Of a stretch of 64,000 nucleotides of DNA, positions 25,466-33,875 are shown piece by piece. The notes beneath the pieces are model-generated. The model was not told the origin of the DNA. It saw nothing but the letters and a program-made list of their open reading frames with translations, and made no database searches. This DNA comes from Kangsaoukella pontilimi (GTDB lineage: Bacteria > Pseudomonadota > Alphaproteobacteria > Rhodobacterales > Rhodobacteraceae). Location of the stretch: positions 62,001 through 126,000 of the forward strand of contig NZ_WUPT01000001.1 of assembly GCF_009830125.1 (NCBI RefSeq), read 5' to 3'. The translations under genes were made by a program, and so were the position numbers. Numbering within the stretch: the stretch's first letter is position 1; each line of letters begins with the position of its first letter.

Positions 25466-26134
25466 ATGACAGGTGGCGCGCACCAAGACGTGCCCGTCAG
25501 GGATGCCGCGACCGTCATCATTGTGAGGGATGCCGCCCGCGCGCCCAAGGTCTTGATGGGGCAGCGCGGCAAGGGCGCGATTTTCATGCCGAACAAGTTC
25601 GTGTTCCCCGGCGGCGCCGTGGACGCGGAAGACGGGAGGGTGGCATTGGGCACGCCGCTCGACACTGTCTGCCGCAAGCGCCTGACGCTTCACGCAACCG
25701 ACGCCTCGCCCGAGGCGCTTGCCGTCGCCGCAATCCGGGAGGTCTGGGAAGAAACCGGACACCGCTTCGCTGTCACGGACACGGACGGGCAGGGTGGGGC
25801 GTGGTCCGGTTTCGGCGGTGCGCCCTCTGCCAGCGCGTTGCGCTTCTTCTTCCGCGCCGTGACGCCACCGGGCCGGCCCCGCCGCTTTGATGCGCGCTTC
25901 TTCCTCGCCCCCGCCGAAGCCCTTGCCGACGACCCAGACGCGTTGCCTCAGGCCAGCGATGAACTGTCCCATCTCACTTGGGTGCCGTTATCCGAGGTCA
26001 GGGCGCTCGACACGGCCTTCGTGACCGAACTGGTGCTGGCCGAACTGTCGCGCCATCTGCCGAGCCTCGATGCGCCCGAGCGGGTGCCCTTTGTCCGGGC
26101 GGACAGCCTGTCGTCGGACGTGATCTGGCTTTAG
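25466..26134 (+). CDS. NUDIX hydrolase
   Basis: 222 residues from ATG 25466. The Nudix box is recognisable as E-x7-REVWEETG (near 75-95), although the first Gly of the classic motif is replaced. The N-terminal strand (DAATVIIVRDAARAPKVLMGQRG) and FPGGAVDAED precede it. Such enzymes cleave nucleoside-diphosphate-linked substrates. The size and the FVFPGGAVD region resemble the NUDT8/NUDT19-like coenzyme A or NDP hydrolases. It is probably co-transcribed with the DUF983 gene and is convergent with the EamA transporter, overlapping it by 4 bases. Confidence 0.83.
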   Translation: MTGGAHQDVPVRDAATVIIVRDAARAPKVLMGQRGKGAIFMPNKFVFPGGAVDAEDGRVALGTPLDTVCRKRLTLHATDASPEALAVAAIREVWEETGHRFAVTDTDGQGGAWSGFGGAPSASALRFFFRAVTPPGRPRRFDARFFLAPAEALADDPDALPQASDELSHLTWVPLSEVRALDTAFVTELVLAELSRHLPSLDAPERVPFVRADSLSSDVIWL

Positions 26135-27018
26135 CCGACCGCGGCGACCGTCACGATGGACAGGGTCAGCAGCGCCATGCCAACACTCTCGCGCCGCTCG
26201 GGCCGCTCGCCCCAGATCAGCCGCCCGATCAGAAGCGAGAACAAGAGCTCTATCTGCCCGACGGCAAACACGTAGGCCGCATTCTGAAGGCTGAAGGCCG
26301 CGAACCACGAGAAGCTGCCGATCATCGAGAAGACGCCCACCAGCCCGGAGCGCCGCCAGCTCTTCAGCGTTTCGGTGATCTGCCCTGGCTGCCGGAAGGC
26401 CAGCCAAACGCCGAGCATGACGGTCTGCAGGAACGTGATCATGGTCAGCGTCGTGCCGGCTGTCACGATCAGGTCGGCATCCTCGATCGACAGAGTCGCT
26501 CCGCGATAAGTGACCGCGGCCAGAGCGAAGAAAACGCCGGACAACAGGCCGAGCGCCGCGCCCGCATTGAAGGGGCTGCCGCCCTCGGGCGGGCTGGACA
26601 GAAGCAGGACCGCGACAAACCCGACGGCAATCGCCGCCGCGCCGGTCGTCGAGATGACATCGCCCAGGATCACGAGCCCGGCCAGCGCCGTCAGCATCAC
26701 TTCGGTTTTCTTGAAGGTGATGCCGACGGAAAAAGCGCGCCGCCGGAACAGGGCAACGGTGCAGATCGTGGCAAGGATCTGGAACAGCCCGCCCGAGGCG
26801 CCGAATACCCAGAATTCCAGCGACAGGTCGGGCAAGGTTTGACCGGTCGCCGTCAGATAGGCCCAGAGACCGATGGCGACGAGGGGTGCAGACCAGAGGA
26901 ACCGCGCCCACGTCGCAGCGGCCGGGCCAAGCGTATCGGCCGCAAGCGTTTTCTGTATGGCGAAGCGGACCGATTGCGCCGCCGCCGCGACGACCGAGAA
27001 GATAATCCAGAGTTCCAT
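26131..27018 (-). CDS. EamA/DMT family transporter
   Basis: 295 residues with ten predicted transmembrane helices in two repeated EamA halves. Features such as GLFQILATICTVALFRRRAF and the second-half GVFSMIGSFSWFAAFSLQNA are typical of drug/metabolite transporters, which export amino acids, nucleosides or other small molecules. Substrate unknown. It follows the Rossmann-protein gene by 8 bases on the same strand, so they may share a transcript. Confidence 0.83.
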   Translation of the reverse strand: MELWIIFSVVAAAAQSVRFAIQKTLAADTLGPAAATWARFLWSAPLVAIGLWAYLTATGQTLPDLSLEFWVFGASGGLFQILATICTVALFRRRAFSVGITFKKTEVMLTALAGLVILGDVISTTGAAAIAVGFVAVLLLSSPPEGGSPFNAGAALGLLSGVFFALAAVTYRGATLSIEDADLIVTAGTTLTMITFLQTVMLGVWLAFRQPGQITETLKSWRRSGLVGVFSMIGSFSWFAAFSLQNAAYVFAVGQIELLFSLLIGRLIWGERPERRESVGMALLTLSIVTVAAVG

Positions 27019-27026
27019 CGGAAGTG

Positions 27027-27539
27027 TCAGGCGCTGGCGGCAAAGTCGCGGGGGATCGGGGGGACGTAGTCCGCGCCAATGGTACGGACCGCCGAGAGCG
27101 CCGAAAGGGCGAGAACCGCGTCACGGCGGAACGCATCGTCGTTTCGCTGCGTGACGTTCAGATCGAAGCCGCCTCCGTCCTGACGGCGCACGTGGATGAC
27201 CCGTCCGGGCCGGATCGCGCAGCCCTGGATGGCGTCCACCTCATGGGTTTCCGACAGAACGGCGACAATCGCCGTCTCGGGCGCCTCGGCCTGCGCGCGT
27301 TGAATGATCTTCTGCATCAGTTCCAGCCGATCCGGCACCGCGACGATGACCCAATCCGCCGCGGCCACGCAGCCGGAAATCGTGCCGGTCCGCTCGAAGC
27401 TCTTGGGTTTGAGGCCAGAAAGACCCGAGGGCTGCGGTTCGGGGTCGAAGACCCGCACGCGCCAGCCGGCGTCAAGCATGTCGCGCGCCCATTCGCCCCC
27501 GGCGCGTCCAAGGCCAAGAATGGCGACCGTCCGGCTCAT
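27027..27539 (-). CDS. NAD(P)-binding Rossmann-fold protein (dehydrogenase N-terminal domain only)
   Basis: 170 residues. The N-terminus VAILGLGRAGGEWARDML is a classic dinucleotide-binding GxGxxG fold, followed by WVIVAVPDRLELMQKII as in 6-phosphogluconate- or 3-hydroxyacyl-type dehydrogenases. The helical C-terminal catalytic domain of those enzymes is absent, so this is a stand-alone Rossmann domain rather than a full dehydrogenase. It overlaps the lipocalin gene by 4 bases. Function unknown. Confidence 0.6.
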   Translation of the reverse strand: MSRTVAILGLGRAGGEWARDMLDAGWRVRVFDPEPQPSGLSGLKPKSFERTGTISGCVAAADWVIVAVPDRLELMQKIIQRAQAEAPETAIVAVLSETHEVDAIQGCAIRPGRVIHVRRQDGGGFDLNVTQRNDDAFRRDAVLALSALSAVRTIGADYVPPIPRDFAASA

Positions 27540-28075
27540 TCCGTCAGCTCCTGCGGCGTCGCTTTGAGGGCGCTCAGGTCGTAGCCGTTGAACGCAAGAA
27601 CTTCGCGCGCCGCGGCCAACCGGTCAGAGGGGATCGTGGGCTCGCGGTTCAGGATCCAGCCCGCGCGGCCGGAAGGCGTGCCGACAACCGCGGTACGGTA
27701 GGCGTCATCGACCCAGAGCACCCAGTAATCGGCGGCGAAGGGCACACCCGACAGGCTCACCTTAAGCCGCCCCGGTCCTACGACCCAGGCGTCACCCTCG
27801 ATCCGAACGGTCTGGCCGTCCTTCTCGCAGCGGTTCAGGACGCCGAGCGTCCCGTCATCGCGCTGCGTATAGAGCGCGCGCGTATTCTCGCAACCGCGCT
27901 GGAAGGGTGCCTCGAAGCTCGCAACTTCGTACCAGAGCCCGGTATATTCCGAGGGGTCGAACACCGCCATGGACGTCATAGGAACGTCCTGGTCGCGGTA
28001 GGACGGAAAAGCCGCGCATCCCGCGAGCAGGGCGGTCAGACTGAGACCGGCAACAAGGCGCATCAGTTCACGCAT
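27536..28075 (-). CDS. Lipocalin family outer-membrane-type lipoprotein (Blc-like)
   Basis: 179 residues from ATG 28075. Lipoprotein signal with lipobox LLAGC near residue 17. The lipocalin motif GLWYEVASFEAPFQRGCEN (near 45) and the barrel strands through GWILNREPTI are as in bacterial lipocalin Blc, which binds fatty acids or lysophospholipids at the outer membrane. Cys residues near 58 and 75 could form a disulfide. The start overlaps the end of the next upstream gene by 13 bases and the stop overlaps the Rossmann gene. Confidence 0.85.
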   Translation of the reverse strand: MRELMRLVAGLSLTALLAGCAAFPSYRDQDVPMTSMAVFDPSEYTGLWYEVASFEAPFQRGCENTRALYTQRDDGTLGVLNRCEKDGQTVRIEGDAWVVGPGRLKVSLSGVPFAADYWVLWVDDAYRTAVVGTPSGRAGWILNREPTIPSDRLAAAREVLAFNGYDLSALKATPQELTE

Positions 28076-28410
28076 CGCGTGGCCCTCGTGCCGCCGTCGG
28101 TCAGAACCTCGTGACAGCCAAGAAACGGTGTGATCGGCGCGCAGGTGCGCGAACGCGCGAGGCACAGCCCTTCGCAGTCATTGCCCGAGGAACAGGATTT
28201 GTTGGCGTCGCTTGTAGGCCGGTAGCAGGTGAAGAGCGCGCTGCCCCGAAGAGCCCACGTGCCACCGTCGCGTTCGCACTGGGTGCGCGCCTCGGTCACC
28301 ATTGGGGGGACGCGGGGAACGTCGGGCCGGGAGGCCACGCCGTCTTCCTGACAGCTACCAAGGACAAGGACCGAACACATCATCGCTGCGAACCGGGCGA
28401 ACGCCGGCAT
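28063..28410 (-). CDS. Cysteine-rich hypothetical lipoprotein
   Basis: 115 residues with a lipoprotein signal (VLVLGSC, lipid-modified Cys near residue 20). The mature part holds about eight further cysteines, including CSSGNDCEGLCLARSRTC, suggestive of a small disulfide-bonded periplasmic domain. I recognise no catalytic motif. It overlaps the lipocalin gene by 13 bases, so the two are likely co-expressed surface lipoproteins. Confidence 0.65.
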   Translation of the reverse strand: MPAFARFAAMMCSVLVLGSCQEDGVASRPDVPRVPPMVTEARTQCERDGGTWALRGSALFTCYRPTSDANKSCSSGNDCEGLCLARSRTCAPITPFLGCHEVLTDGGTRATRCVN

Positions 28411-28479
28411 CCTGTCCTCCTCACTGATCAGTTGGCCGGACGTTAGGGAGCGCCGAACGTCCGGGCAAGCGTCGCGTGA

Positions 28480-29526
28480 TCAGTAGGGGATCGGATGTGC
28501 GCGGTGTGCCTTCGATACCTCATCCAGCACCTCTTCGGTCAGCGTGACCTCGGGTGCCTTCAGCGTGATTTCGAGCTGATCCATCGTCGTGGCGCCGAAA
28601 ATCGGGATCGTCGGGAACGGCCGCGTGCGGGTCCATTGCAGCGCAAGATGGACCGGGTCCAATCCGTGCCGTCTTGCGATGTCCAGATAGGCGGCGGTCG
28701 CGTCGAAGACCCGCGCCGATTTCCGCCCGCCCATCTCGGCGTTGAGCGACATGCGCGAGCCTTCGGGGATGTTGTCGTTCTGGTATTTGCCGGTCAGGAA
28801 CCCGGCGGCCAGAGGCGAGAAGGCAAGAAGCGTCACGTCTTCATGCACCGCAAGCTCGGCCATATCGGTGTCGTAGTGACGGCAAAGCAGCGAATACTCG
28901 TTCTGCATCGTGGCGACGCGCGGCCCGCCGGTTTTGGCCGCCGCGCCAAGCCACTGCATCGTGCCCCAGGCGCTGTCATTGGACAGACCGAAGGCGCGGA
29001 TCTTGCCCTCGTCCACCATCTCTTTCAGCGCCTGCATGACACCGTGCATCTCGTCGACGATCTCGCCCTTGGACGGCTGCCCGGACGGATCGAAGTCCCA
29101 GTTTTGCCGGAAGTGGTACGAGCCACGATTGGGCCAGTGAAACTGGTAGACGTCGATATAGTCCGTCTGAAGCCGCTTGAGCGAGCCTTCGACCGCGCCC
29201 CGGATCGTATCGGGGTGGATGCCGCGACCGTCACGGACGAAGCCGCCGTTCTTGCCGGAATGCTTGGTCGCGATGATCCAGTCCTTGCGCCGTCCGCTCT
29301 TGGCCACCCAGTTGCCGATGATCGTTTCGGTGTTGCCCACCGTTTCGGCCAGAACCGGGTTCACCGGATACATTTCGGCGGTGTCCATGAAGTCGATGCC
29401 GGCATCATACGAGCGCTCGATCTGCGCGTGCGCGTCGTCTTCGGGGGTCTGCGTGCCCCATGTCATGGTGCCGAGGCAATATTCCGAGACCTCGATGCCG
29501 GTCCGGCCGAGCGTGGTGCGTTTCAT
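28480..29526 (-). CDS. Aldo/keto reductase, Tas-like
   Basis: 348 residues from ATG 29526; the longer frame to 29820 is non-coding. The start MKRTTLGRTGIEVSEYCLG, the Tyr-containing DTAEMYPVNP, the Lys in IATKHSG, and the His in YQFHWPNRGS form the aldo-keto reductase catalytic tetrad region. Length, AEMYPV and DIARRHGLDP resemble E. coli Tas. It should be a cytoplasmic NADPH-dependent reductase of unknown physiological substrate. A roughly 100-base gap separates it from the divergent ImuA-like gene. Confidence 0.87.
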   Translation of the reverse strand: MKRTTLGRTGIEVSEYCLGTMTWGTQTPEDDAHAQIERSYDAGIDFMDTAEMYPVNPVLAETVGNTETIIGNWVAKSGRRKDWIIATKHSGKNGGFVRDGRGIHPDTIRGAVEGSLKRLQTDYIDVYQFHWPNRGSYHFRQNWDFDPSGQPSKGEIVDEMHGVMQALKEMVDEGKIRAFGLSNDSAWGTMQWLGAAAKTGGPRVATMQNEYSLLCRHYDTDMAELAVHEDVTLLAFSPLAAGFLTGKYQNDNIPEGSRMSLNAEMGGRKSARVFDATAAYLDIARRHGLDPVHLALQWTRTRPFPTIPIFGATTMDQLEITLKAPEVTLTEEVLDEVSKAHRAHPIPY

Positions 29527-29627
29527 GTGGGAAAGTCCTTTTGTCTTTGGGTCAGAGGAATAGGGGTGAGGGGACAAATGGCAAGTCGGGGATTGAGAAC
29601 AAAAAGAGAACATGATAGAAAAACACC

Positions 29628-30251
29628 ATGCCTGCCAGCACTGCCGCCCATCTTCTGAGCCGTCAAAGCCATCGTCCCGACAGGGCGCGCGTGGCCTTTC
29701 TGGACGATCTCGGCCTCGATCGGGCGCGGGCGCATGAGCTTTGCGGGTCGGCCCGGCGAACCCTTGCGGTTCAGATCGCGGGACGGCTGACCGGCCCGGT
29801 TCTCTGGATACGTCCCGCATGGGAGCCGGGGCGGCTGAACCCCGATGGGATGCTGGCGTTGGCCGACCCGTCGCGCTTTCTCTTCGTCACACCGAAACGG
29901 GCCGAAGACGTGCTCTGGTCCGCGGAAGAGGCGCTCCGCGCAGGCGCGGTGCCGCTCGTCGTCGCCGACCTGCCAGGGCCGCCGGGGCTAACCGCCATCC
30001 GCCGCCTGCACCTTGCCGCCGAGACCGGGGCCGAGCGGGGGACGGCCCCTCTGGGTCTTGTCCTGACGCCCGGCAAGGGCGGTGCGCCGGGGGTGGAAAG
30101 CCGCTGGTCGTTTGTGGCACGCCACGGCGGTGACGGGCGCGAGGCCTGGCAGTTGGAGCGCCGCCGTGCCCGGACAGAGCCCGAGAAAAGCTGGCTGGTT
30201 CGGCGGGGTGATAGGGGCCTGACGCTGGACGCCGCGCCGGTGACGGGCTGA
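29628..30251 (+). CDS. ImuA/RecA-like protein
   Basis: 207 residues. After a variable N-terminus, RTLAVQIAGRLTGPVLWIRPAW and the segment VLWSAEEALRAGAVPLVVADLP resemble the truncated RecA fold of ImuA-type proteins, which work with ImuB and DnaE2 in mutagenic translesion synthesis in alphaproteobacteria. The Walker A motif is not conserved. No imuB or dnaE2 follows: the next gene is convergent, with abutting stop codons (30251/30252). If ImuA, it is an orphan copy; confidence is limited because the family is divergent. Confidence 0.55.
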   Translation: MPASTAAHLLSRQSHRPDRARVAFLDDLGLDRARAHELCGSARRTLAVQIAGRLTGPVLWIRPAWEPGRLNPDGMLALADPSRFLFVTPKRAEDVLWSAEEALRAGAVPLVVADLPGPPGLTAIRRLHLAAETGAERGTAPLGLVLTPGKGGAPGVESRWSFVARHGGDGREAWQLERRRARTEPEKSWLVRRGDRGLTLDAAPVTG

Positions 30252-30626
30252 TCAGTTTCGCGAAAGAAGTCGTGCCAGAAGCGCGGTCGCGAACATGGCC
30301 GCACCGATCCAGCCGAAATACCAGACCTGACCGGCGAACCTGTCCTCGGCGAAAGAGGCCGCGAACTGCGACTTGCCCCAGGACGCAGCCGCGACCAGCA
30401 CGACCGTTCCCAACAGGTAAAGCCCCAGCCGCATTCCGCGACTGAGCCCGATCCGCCGGATTGCCCAGGCGAGGATCAGTCCCAGAGGAACGCCGATATA
30501 CGCTACCTTGCCAGACCAGAACGGGTGCGCCCCGGCATATTCCAGAAGACCGATCGCGCCGACCGCCAGCATCAGCGCGGCGGCGACAAGAGCGGCAATG
30601 CCGTCGGATCTGTCGAAAGCGGTCAT
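30252..30626 (-). CDS. Small four-helix membrane protein, unknown function
   Basis: 124 residues with four predicted transmembrane helices (about 10-30, 42-60, 66-84, 102-120) separated by short loops. I do not recognise a named family. The stop codon abuts that of the convergent ImuA-like gene. No obvious ligand or catalytic motif. Confidence 0.65.
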   Translation of the reverse strand: MTAFDRSDGIAALVAAALMLAVGAIGLLEYAGAHPFWSGKVAYIGVPLGLILAWAIRRIGLSRGMRLGLYLLGTVVLVAAASWGKSQFAASFAEDRFAGQVWYFGWIGAAMFATALLARLLSRN

Positions 30627-31051
30627 GGCGCAAAGGATATGCGCGGATCGGGATGTTTGGGAAGTAGGAAGAAACGAAGAACGCGGGCACCAGAGGCTTG
30701 GCGGGGGATCGATCAGAGCGGAGAAACTTGCGCGGTGGTGCCTTACGCCGCGCAGCCCCTCAGATCATCGCCCAGTCATCGAAGGTCCAGTCGCGCGGCG
30801 TTCCCTTTCGGGCATCGCGTGGTGCGGGCTCCTGCCGGCGATGACGGTCGTCTTTGGGGTCGCGTTGCATCGGTCTTCTCCTTTGCTGGGGAATTAACGC
30901 CCAGAGATGCAAAAGGTTTCGATTTGTTCAGAAAAATCGCGGTTTCTTGGTCAGTCTTGCCGGCGCGACCGGAAAGAAGACCGCATTCGGTCCCTCTCCG
31001 ACGCGCTGACAAAAGGACTCAGCAAAGGTGCTTGGAAGGCCCGCGATGGCC
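30627..31051. other. Intergenic stretch holding one small ORF
   Basis: 425 bases between the start of the four-helix membrane protein and the end of ettA. Apart from the small ORF at 30760-30870, I see only short overlapping frames of low quality and no convincing terminator. Confidence 0.5.
30760..30870 (-). CDS. Putative 36-residue protein
   Basis: An ATG at 30870 is preceded at ideal distance by AAAGGAGAAGACCG, the strongest Shine-Dalgarno in the neighbourhood. The peptide starts MQRDPKDDRHRRQEPAPRDA, is highly charged, and ends with DWTFDDWAMI. It has no signal peptide or membrane segment. The ribosome-binding site and biased composition support a real small gene; it resembles no family I know, and it was too short for ordinary gene calling. 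Confidence 0.5.
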   Translation of the reverse strand: MQRDPKDDRHRRQEPAPRDARKGTPRDWTFDDWAMI

Positions 31052-32707
31052 TCAGCGTGTGAACTTCTTGTGCTTGATCCGCTTTGGCTCAAGGGCGTCG
31101 GGGCCAAGCCGACGCTTTTTGTCTTCCTCGTAATCCTCGAAGTTGCCCTGGAACCACTCCACATGGGCCTCGCCTTCGAAGGCGAGGATGTGGGTGCAGA
31201 TCCGGTCGAGGAAGAAGCGGTCGTGGCTGATGACCACGGCGCAGCCCGCGAAATCGACCAGCGCGTCTTCGAGCGCGCGGAGCGTTTCCACGTCGAGGTC
31301 GTTAGTCGGTTCGTCGAGCAGAAGGACGTTGCCTCCGGACTTCAGGAGTTTGGCCATGTGCACGCGGTTGCGCTCACCGCCCGAGAGAAGGCCGACCTTT
31401 TTCTGCTGGTCGCCGCCCTTGAAGTTGAAGGCCGAGCAATAGGCGCGGCTGTTCATCTGGGCATCGCCAAGCTGGATCACCTCGCCGCCATCCGAGATCT
31501 CTTCCCAGACGGTGGCGTTGGGGTCGAGCGCGTCGCGCGACTGATCCACATAGGAAAGCTGCACCGTGTCGCCGTACTCGACGCTGCCGCCATCGGGCTG
31601 TTCCTGCCCTGTGAGCATCCGGAAGAGCGTCGTCTTACCCGCGCCGTTCGGGCCGATCACACCGACAATGCCGCCGGGAGGCAGGCTGAAGCTCAGGTCC
31701 TCGATCAACAATTTGTCGCCCATTGCCTTTTTCAGACCCTCGACCTCGATCACCTTCGATCCGAGGCGCGGGCCGGACGGGATGATGATCTGGGCGCGGC
31801 TAAGCTTTTCCCGCTCCGACTGATTGGCCAGTTCGTTATAGGCGTTAATGCGGGCCTTCTGCTTGGCCTGACGCGCCTTCGCGCCCTGACGAATCCATTC
31901 AAGCTCGCGCTCGAGCGTCTTCTGGCGCGACTTGTCCTCGCGCGCCTCTTGCTCCAACCGCTTGGCCTTTTGTTCCAGCCAGGCCGAGTAATTGCCCTCG
32001 TAAGGGATGCCTCGACCCCGGTCGAGTTCGAGAATCCATCCGGTGATGTCGTCGAGGAAGTAGCGGTCGTGGGTGACGATCAGGATCGTGCCCTTGTAGT
32101 CGATCAGATGCTGCTGCAGCCATGCGATCGTCTCGGCGTCGAGATGGTTGGTCGGCTCATCCAGAAGCAGCATCTCTGGCGCTTCCAGCAGGAGCTTGCA
32201 GAGCGCAACGCGGCGCTTTTCGCCGCCCGACAGCGTCGTGACATCGGCGTCGTCCGGCGGGCAGCGGAGCGCCTCCATCGCGACGTCGATCTGGCTGTCG
32301 AGATCCCAGAGGTTCTGGCTGTCGATTTCGTCCTGAAGCGCGGCCATCTCTTCGGCGGTCTCGTCGGAATAGTTCATCGCCAGTTCGTTGAACCGATCGA
32401 GCTTTTCCTTCTTTGCGGCCACGCCCAGCATAACGTTCTCGCGGACGGTCAGCGTCTGATCCAGTTCCGGCTCCTGCGGCAGATACCCGACCTTTGCACC
32501 CTCGGCGGCCCATGCCTCGCCGGAGAAATCCTTGTCCAGTCCGGCCATGATGCGGAGCAGAGTTGACTTACCCGCGCCGTTGACGCCCACGACGCCGATC
32601 TTGACGCCGGGCAGGAATGAGAGCCGGATATTCTCGAAGGTCTTCTTGCCGCCCGGATAGGTCTTGGAGACACCGTCCATGTGGTAGACATATTGATAGC
32701 TGGCCAT
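31052..32707 (-). CDS. ettA: Energy-dependent translational throttle protein EttA (ABC-F)
   Basis: 551 residues from ATG 32707. Two ABC cassettes: Walker [10 protein letters not shown] and GPNGAGKTT, signature motifs LSGGEKRR and LSGGERNR, Walker [12 protein letters not shown] and [11 protein letters not shown]. The linker ([19 protein letters not shown] region) and the opening [20 protein letters not shown] match EttA, about 555 residues in E. coli. It binds the ribosomal E-site and gates the first elongation steps according to the ATP/ADP ratio. Stand-alone gene. Confidence 0.94.
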   Translation of the reverse strand: MASYQYVYHMDGVSKTYPGGKKTFENIRLSFLPGVKIGVVGVNGAGKSTLLRIMAGLDKDFSGEAWAAEGAKVGYLPQEPELDQTLTVRENVMLGVAAKKEKLDRFNELAMNYSDETAEEMAALQDEIDSQNLWDLDSQIDVAMEALRCPPDDADVTTLSGGEKRRVALCKLLLEAPEMLLLDEPTNHLDAETIAWLQQHLIDYKGTILIVTHDRYFLDDITGWILELDRGRGIPYEGNYSAWLEQKAKRLEQEAREDKSRQKTLERELEWIRQGAKARQAKQKARINAYNELANQSEREKLSRAQIIIPSGPRLGSKVIEVEGLKKAMGDKLLIEDLSFSLPPGGIVGVIGPNGAGKTTLFRMLTGQEQPDGGSVEYGDTVQLSYVDQSRDALDPNATVWEEISDGGEVIQLGDAQMNSRAYCSAFNFKGGDQQKKVGLLSGGERNRVHMAKLLKSGGNVLLLDEPTNDLDVETLRALEDALVDFAGCAVVISHDRFFLDRICTHILAFEGEAHVEWFQGNFEDYEEDKKRRLGPDALEPKRIKHKKFTR

Positions 32708-32823
32708 CGGAAACCCCTGCGCGATCCTGAGTGTGATGCATGTAACGTCAGGGTCGATACAGTGCAATCGGAGACCGGCAATGCGCCTGCCGAAAGGCAA
32801 GACTGCTGTCAGGCAGCTACCTT

Positions 32824-32864
32824 GAGTATTTTAACCAAGAAGAAAGACAATTTGAGTCAAATTG
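32824..32864 (+). repeat. Intergenic repeat copy D (diverged, plus orientation)
   Basis: Reads GAGTATTTTAACCAAGAAGA and then AAGACAATTTGA followed by GTCAAATTG. It matches the core GAGTATTT-n-(A)CA-(A/G)AAGAA-GAC of the full copies and the AATTTGAC...AAATT centre seen at 38690. It lacks the GC-rich hairpins on its 5' side. Confidence 0.55.
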
Positions 32865-32958
32865 TTGTCACGGTACAGGCGGGAGCGCCGATGACCGTCC
32901 AAGGAGAAGGCAGTGTGACCTTCGGCAGGGCGCGGCTGCGAATGCGCTGCGTTCCTGC

Positions 32959-32982
32959 TCCTTCTTCTTGGCCGAAATACTC
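32959..32982 (-). repeat. Intergenic repeat copy E (diverged, minus orientation)
   Basis: On the minus strand GAGTATTTCGGCCAAGAAGA, followed by AGGA. It is inverted relative to copy D, about 95 bases away, the same head-to-head layout as the intact pair near 38.7 kb. Confidence 0.5.
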
Positions 32983-33016
32983 ATGCCGACACCCGTGAAT
33001 GAGTGCCGCTGCTGCT

Positions 33017-33784
33017 CTAGCGTGCCTGTTCGTGCGCCAGGCGCTTCCGCGCGATGCTTTCGTTCTTCTCGGCTTTCAGGTGATCGCTCAGAGCCTGCGC
33101 AATGAAATCCAGATGCGCTTCAACCGCACGTCGTGCTTCTGCCCCCTCACGAGCCAGAAGCGCAGTATTGATGGCACGATGCTGGTCGAGCAGCGCTTCG
33201 CGGGTCGTACGCTGCTGGAACATGATCTTGCGGTTGTAGAAAACCCCGGCCCGGAGCAGTTCGTACATCGAACGCATCATGTGCAGCATAACGACGTTAT
33301 GACTGGCCTCGATGATCGACAGGTGAAAATCGGCGTCAAGACGGGCCTCGTCCGAGGGGTCCCTCTTGGCGTGGGCGCTCGCCATTTTCTCGAAGATCGA
33401 ATTGATCAGCTGCAGATCCGTGTCGGAGCCGAGGCGCGCCGCCCGTTCGGCCGCAAGCCCCTCCATGTCGCGGCGAAAGGCGATGTAGTCGAAGACAGCT
33501 TCTTCATGCGTCGAAAACAGCCGCTGCAGCGCAGGCGAAAATGCAGAGCCGAGAACATCGGCCACGAATATCCCGCTATTGGCCCGGCTGATCAGAAGAC
33601 CGTTTCGCTGCAGCTCACCCACGGCGTCTCGTAACGAAGGGCGTGAAACACCCAGTTTTTCGGACAGGTCACGCTCGGACGGCAGGCGCTCACCCGGGCG
33701 AAGGATGCCGCGTAAGATCAGCTGCTCGATCTGTTTGACGACCGAGTTGGACAGCTTTTCTGGCTGAATTCGCTCAAAAGGCAT
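33017..33784 (-). CDS. GntR family transcriptional regulator, FadR/FCD subfamily
   Basis: 255 residues: N-terminal winged helix (LPSERDLSEKLGVSRPSLRDAV near 35-57, here in two parts), C-terminal all-helical FCD ligand domain with metal-ligand-type residues (DADFHLSIIEASHN). FCD regulators respond to organic acids such as lactate, pyruvate or glycolate. No clear target operon is adjacent: galU lies upstream on the same strand (91 bases away) and the repeat region downstream. The ligand is unknown; its opening MPFERIQPEKLS resembles PdhR/LldR-type proteins. Confidence 0.85.
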   Translation of the reverse strand: MPFERIQPEKLSNSVVKQIEQLILRGILRPGERLPSERDLSEKLGVSRPSLRDAVGELQRNGLLISRANSGIFVADVLGSAFSPALQRLFSTHEEAVFDYIAFRRDMEGLAAERAARLGSDTDLQLINSIFEKMASAHAKRDPSDEARLDADFHLSIIEASHNVVMLHMMRSMYELLRAGVFYNRKIMFQQRTTREALLDQHRAINTALLAREGAEARRAVEAHLDFIAQALSDHLKAEKNESIARKRLAHEQAR

Positions 33785-33875
33785 CGCGCGTTCCTCTCGG
33801 CACGCAGTTTACTGGCGGCTCTGCTGCGTCTTCAAGCCCGTGCGTGCGCGAGAGGTGCGATTTCCTGTGGGGAAA

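Larger units (their letters stand above)
32708..33016. other. Intergenic stretch with two diverged repeat copies
   Basis: 309 bases between ettA and the GntR regulator. It contains the palindrome CAATTTGA-G-TCAAATTG (32848-32864) within a diverged plus-strand copy of the GAGTATTT repeat, and an inverted copy near 32959-32982. I see no gene here. Confidence 0.6.

Noticed and set aside
31028-32566. Plus-strand open frame of 512 codons opposite ettA
   Set aside because: Antisense artefact of high-GC codon bias; ettA on the minus strand is unambiguous.
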